A stretch of DNA of 64,000 nt, taken from NCBI RefSeq assembly GCF_900089955.1, contig NZ_FLQX01000129.1, forward strand, positions 1 through 64,000. Reading direction: 5' to 3'. Made by a program: the position numbers and the translations under genes. Each line of letters opens with the position of its first letter. The stretch's first letter is position 1. Shown one piece after another: positions 61,290-64,000 of the stretch. The stretch is from Candidatus Accumulibacter aalborgensis. GTDB taxonomy: Bacteria; Pseudomonadota; Gammaproteobacteria; Burkholderiales; Rhodocyclaceae. The notes below the pieces were generated by a model. The model was not told where the DNA came from, did no database searches, and saw only the letters and a list, made by a program, of their open reading frames with translations.

Positions 61290-61304
61290 GCACCAATTCG
61301 GTGC
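61290..61304. promoter_or_regulatory. NtrC-type enhancer site upstream of urtA
   Basis: GCACCAATTCGGTGC is a perfect dyad with the GCACC-N5-GGTGC core of NtrC sites. It lies about 100 bases upstream of the sigma-54 promoter, normal for an NtrC enhancer. Confidence 0.7.
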
Positions 61305-61388
61305 CGGCGCTTGGCCGGGAAGCCCCAAGGACCGCGCCTAACCTTGCCAGCGAACTGTTTTGAAGCTGCTTTCAGCCTGCGTCAGGCC

Positions 61389-61405
61389 TTGGCACGACGC
61401 TTGCT
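61389..61405 (+). promoter_or_regulatory. Sigma-54 promoter of the urt operon
   Basis: TTGGCACG-ACGC-TTGCT matches the sigma-54 consensus TGGCACG-N4-TTGCW exactly. Transcription would begin about 45 bases before the urtA ATG. Confidence 0.85.
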
Positions 61406-61461
61406 TAATGCTCCCCGGAGGAAGATTTCTTCCCGGTTCCCAACCTTCGAGGAGACAACAG

Positions 61462-62730
61462 ATGGTACGTCGCAATTTCATGAAGACCCTTTCGGCAGTC
61501 GCCGTTACGGCCGCTTTCGGTCTCAACTCGCTCAGCGCGCTGGCCGCAGAGACGATCAAGGTCGGTATTCTGCACTCCCTGTCGGGGACCATGGCCATTT
61601 CCGAGACGGCGCTCAAGGAGACCGTCCTGATGGCTATCGACGAGATCAACAGCAAGGGCGGCGTGCTCGGCAAGAAGCTCGAGCCGGTGGTCGTCGACCC
61701 GGCGTCGGACTGGCCGCTGTTCGCCGAAAAGGCGCGACAGTTGCTGAGCAAGGACAAGGTCGCGGTCACTTTCGGCTGCTGGACGTCGGTGTCCAGGAAG
61801 TCGGTGCTGCCGGTGTACAAGGAGCTCAACGGCCTGCTGTTCTACCCGGTGCAGTACGAAGGCGAGGAACTCGAGTACAACGTGTTCTACACCGGCGCGG
61901 CGCCAAACCAGCAGGCAATCCCGGCCGTCGAGTACCTGATGAGCAAGGACGGCGGTGATGCCAAGCGCTTCGTCCTGCTCGGCACCGACTATATCTATCC
62001 GCGTACGACGAACAAGATCCTGCGCGCTTTCCTGAAGTCGAAGGGCGTCGCCGACGCCGACATCATGGAGGAATACACGCCGTTCGGTCACAGCGACTAC
62101 CAGACGATCATCGCCAAGATCAAGAAATTCTCCAGCGAAGGCAAGAAGACGGCGGTCATTTCGACGATCAATGGCGACTCCAACGTTCCGTTCTACAAGG
62201 AACTTGGCAACGCCGGCATCAAGGCGACCGAGGTGCCGGTGGTCGCTTTCTCGGTTGGCGAAGAAGAGCTACGCGGCGTCGATACCAAGCCGCTGGTCGG
62301 GCACCTGGCGTCGTGGAACTACTTCATGTCGCTGAAGAATGTCGAGAACGAAAAATTCACCAAGCTGTACCGCGCCTGGGCTGTCAAGCAGAAGCTGCCC
62401 AATGCCGCCAAGGCAGTGACCAACGACCCGATGGAGGCCACCTACATCGGCGTCTACATGTGGAAGCAAGCGGTCGAGAAGGCCAAGTCCACCGACGTCG
62501 ACAAAGTGATCGCGGCGATGGCCGGGCAGACCTTCAAGGCGCCGTCGGGCTTCACGATCAAGATGGACGAGAAGAACCACCATCTGCACAAGCCGGTGTT
62601 CATCGGCGAGATCAAGGCTGACGGCCAGTTCAACGTCGTCTGGAAGACGCCTGGGCCGATCAGGGCGCAGCCGTGGAGCCCGTACATTCCGGGTAACGAC
62701 AAGAAGAAGGACACGCCGGAAGGCAAGTAA
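61462..62730 (+). CDS. urtA: Urea ABC transporter substrate-binding protein
   Basis: The 422-residue periplasmic protein of the branched-chain amino acid-binding superfamily has a Tat-like/Sec signal peptide (RRNFMKTLSAVAVTAAFGLNSLSALAAE). UrtA features include KVGILHSLSGTMAISET, SDWPLFAEKARQLL, TFGCWTSVSRKSVLPV, FYPVQYEGEELEYNVFYTGAAPNQQ and C-terminal PWSPYIPG. It binds urea for the UrtBCDE transporter. ATG 61462 follows GGAGAC. The sigma-54/NtrC control region implies induction under nitrogen limitation. Confidence 0.96.
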   Translation: MVRRNFMKTLSAVAVTAAFGLNSLSALAAETIKVGILHSLSGTMAISETALKETVLMAIDEINSKGGVLGKKLEPVVVDPASDWPLFAEKARQLLSKDKVAVTFGCWTSVSRKSVLPVYKELNGLLFYPVQYEGEELEYNVFYTGAAPNQQAIPAVEYLMSKDGGDAKRFVLLGTDYIYPRTTNKILRAFLKSKGVADADIMEEYTPFGHSDYQTIIAKIKKFSSEGKKTAVISTINGDSNVPFYKELGNAGIKATEVPVVAFSVGEEELRGVDTKPLVGHLASWNYFMSLKNVENEKFTKLYRAWAVKQKLPNAAKAVTNDPMEATYIGVYMWKQAVEKAKSTDVDKVIAAMAGQTFKAPSGFTIKMDEKNHHLHKPVFIGEIKADGQFNVVWKTPGPIRAQPWSPYIPGNDKKKDTPEGK

Positions 62731-62749
62731 GCGTTATTGGGCTGTTATG

Positions 62750-62779
62750 CGGGTACGGGCGGTACGCCGCCTTTACCCG
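62750..62779. other. Intercistronic hairpin between urtA and urtB
   Basis: CGGGTA pairs with TACCCG and GGCGG with CCGCC inside, forming a stable two-part stem 20 bases after the urtA stop. No T-run follows. Such hairpins often stabilise or attenuate transcripts so that the binding protein exceeds the permease. Confidence 0.6.
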
Positions 62780-62793
62780 ATCGTGGAGAGAGC

Positions 62794-64000
62794 ATGCGTA
62801 CCATTGGACTACTGCTGTGCGGCTGGCTCCTGAGCGCTTCGCTGGCCCAGGCAGCGATCGACCCGGCGCTGCTTAAGCCGCTGGCGTCAGACGATTCCGA
62901 TACCAAGATCGCGGCGATCACGGCGCTGGCGCAGGCCGCACCGGCTGAGGCCCTGCCGGTGCTCAAGGCGCTTGCCGACGATTCGCTGGCTGTCGCCGGC
63001 GAGCGGCTGGTCGTCGTCGATGGCGATCGCGTCTTCGACGCGGCGACCAATGCGGAAATCAAGCCGGCACCGGCAGCGCGCGAGGCGATCGGCATCAACA
63101 ACCGTGTGCGGCGCGAGCTCGCTGCCGCGCTGGCCGCGCTGCGGCTTTTTTCGGACGAGCGCGCGGTGCGCTGGCAGGCCGCACAGGAAGTGACGCTCTC
63201 TGCCGACGCGAAGATGCTGCCGCTGCTCGACAAGGCACTGGCTGCCGAAGCCGACCCCGAGATCCGGACGCGACTGCAACTGGCGCATGCCCAGGCCAGT
63301 CTCGGTTCGGCTGACGCAGAAGTCCGCCTGGCTGCCGTGCGTACGCTCGGCGAGAGCAGCGACCCCAACGTTCGCCAGTTGCTGATTCCGCTGACCGAGA
63401 AGAAAGGCGACAACTGGGTCGATCCGGACAGCGGCGTGCGCGCCGCGGCCGGGACGTCGATACGTTCGATCGAGCAAAGGCTGGCGTGGGCCGACAATCT
63501 CGGGCGTGCGTTCACCGGACTTTCGCTGGGTTCGATCCTGCTGCTCGCAGCGCTCGGTCTGGCCATTACCTACGGCGTGATGGGCGTCATCAACATGGCG
63601 CACGGCGAACTGCTGATGGTCGGCGCTTACTCGGCGTGGGCCATGCAGAGCGTTTTCCGGGCCTATCTCCCGGGGTCGCTCGACTGGTATCTGCTGGCCG
63701 CGATTCCGGTCGGTTTCCTCTCGGCGGCGCTGGTCGGCATCCTCATGGAGCGGATCGTCATCCGCCATCTCTATGGTCGCCCACTGGAAACGCTGCTTGC
63801 CACCTGGGGCATTTCGCTGTTCCTGATGCAGGCGGCACGCACGCTGTTCGGCGCCCAGAACGTCGAGGTCGCCAACCCGGTGTGGATGGCCGGTGGCATC
63901 GAGGTCATGCCCAACCTGATGCTGCCGTGGAACCGGATCATCATCGTCGCCTTCTCGATCGCTGTGCTGGTCGCCATGTGGGCGATCCTGAATCTCTCGC
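62794..64000 (+). CDS. urtB: Urea ABC transporter permease UrtB (partial)
   Basis: The frame begins at ATG 62794 after GGAGAG and runs off the window end; 402 codons are visible. It starts with a signal peptide (LLLCGWLLSASLAQAA), followed by an extracytoplasmic helical domain of about 220 residues with HEAT-like repeats (LASDDSDTKIAAITALAQ) and then LivH-type TM helices from about residue 250 (SLGSILLLAALGLAITYGVMGVINMAHGELLMVGAYSAW). The long N-terminal domain is characteristic of UrtB. The C-terminus and urtCDE would follow beyond the window. Confidence 0.95.
   Translation, partial: MRTIGLLLCGWLLSASLAQAAIDPALLKPLASDDSDTKIAAITALAQAAPAEALPVLKALADDSLAVAGERLVVVDGDRVFDAATNAEIKPAPAAREAIGINNRVRRELAAALAALRLFSDERAVRWQAAQEVTLSADAKMLPLLDKALAAEADPEIRTRLQLAHAQASLGSADAEVRLAAVRTLGESSDPNVRQLLIPLTEKKGDNWVDPDSGVRAAAGTSIRSIEQRLAWADNLGRAFTGLSLGSILLLAALGLAITYGVMGVINMAHGELLMVGAYSAWAMQSVFRAYLPGSLDWYLLAAIPVGFLSAALVGILMERIVIRHLYGRPLETLLATWGISLFLMQAARTLFGAQNVEVANPVWMAGGIEVMPNLMLPWNRIIIVAFSIAVLVAMWAILNLS

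Overview
The window reads as a chromosomal segment of a high-GC betaproteobacterium, most probably a Rhodocyclales member close to Candidatus Accumulibacter. The grounds are gene order (dusB-fis-purH-purD-hemF), the high-GC codon use of nearly every gene, a urea transporter with an NtrC/sigma-54 promoter, and glycogen metabolism tied to signalling genes. This is an inference from content; there is no rRNA gene or other direct taxonomic marker.

Layout. 1-1800: an AT-rich RTX-type secreted protein gene with its terminator, next to a truncated quinone oxidoreductase. 1812-6983 (minus): a five-gene operon with an AGE-epimerase-like protein, an STAS protein, glycogen debranching enzyme GlgX, a second STAS protein and an RsbW-like anti-sigma kinase. 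7175-7687: a ProX-type deacylase. 7697-13768 (minus): a second five-gene operon with a methyltransferase, a fused solute-binding/permease protein, a permease, a solute-binding protein and a SpoIIE-type phosphatase, but no ABC ATPase. 13877-20949: mixed genes (DJ-1/PfpI, unknown protein, grxD, AhpD-like, lipoprotein, Ser/Thr kinase with a cyclic-nucleotide-binding domain, argH, a TPMT-like methyltransferase). 21090-28118: hemCD on plus and dusB-fis-purH-purD-hemF on minus. 28375-32891: an RRM protein, small proteins, and an SxtJ-like/DUF5989/carbamoyltransferase/SGNH hydrolase cluster.

33113-57183 is a defence-type island: a NYN/LOTUS protein, a type I restriction system hsdR-hsdS-hsdM followed by an AlbA_2/Schlafen-type protein, a 2OG-Fe(II) oxygenase coupled to a TonB-like gene with an apparent frameshift, a broken Fic gene, and a second type I system nudF-hsdR-hsdM-hsdS ending in a 1266-residue SIR2 protein. 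After it come an alpha/beta hydrolase, an LexA-box-like palindrome next to decayed coding sequence, a small gene followed by an internally deleted nucleotidyltransferase remnant, a diguanylate cyclase, and the start of a urea ABC transporter operon (urtA, partial urtB).

Two candidate systems stand out. The first is a split partner-switching pathway: a SpoIIE phosphatase next to ATPase-less ABC-type receptors, and, in a neighbouring operon, two STAS proteins and an anti-sigma kinase around glgX. The second is the nudF-hsdRMS-SIR2 operon, which combines DNA restriction with a likely NAD-consuming effector and an ADP-ribose hydrolase. The functional links in both are inferences from gene order and motifs.
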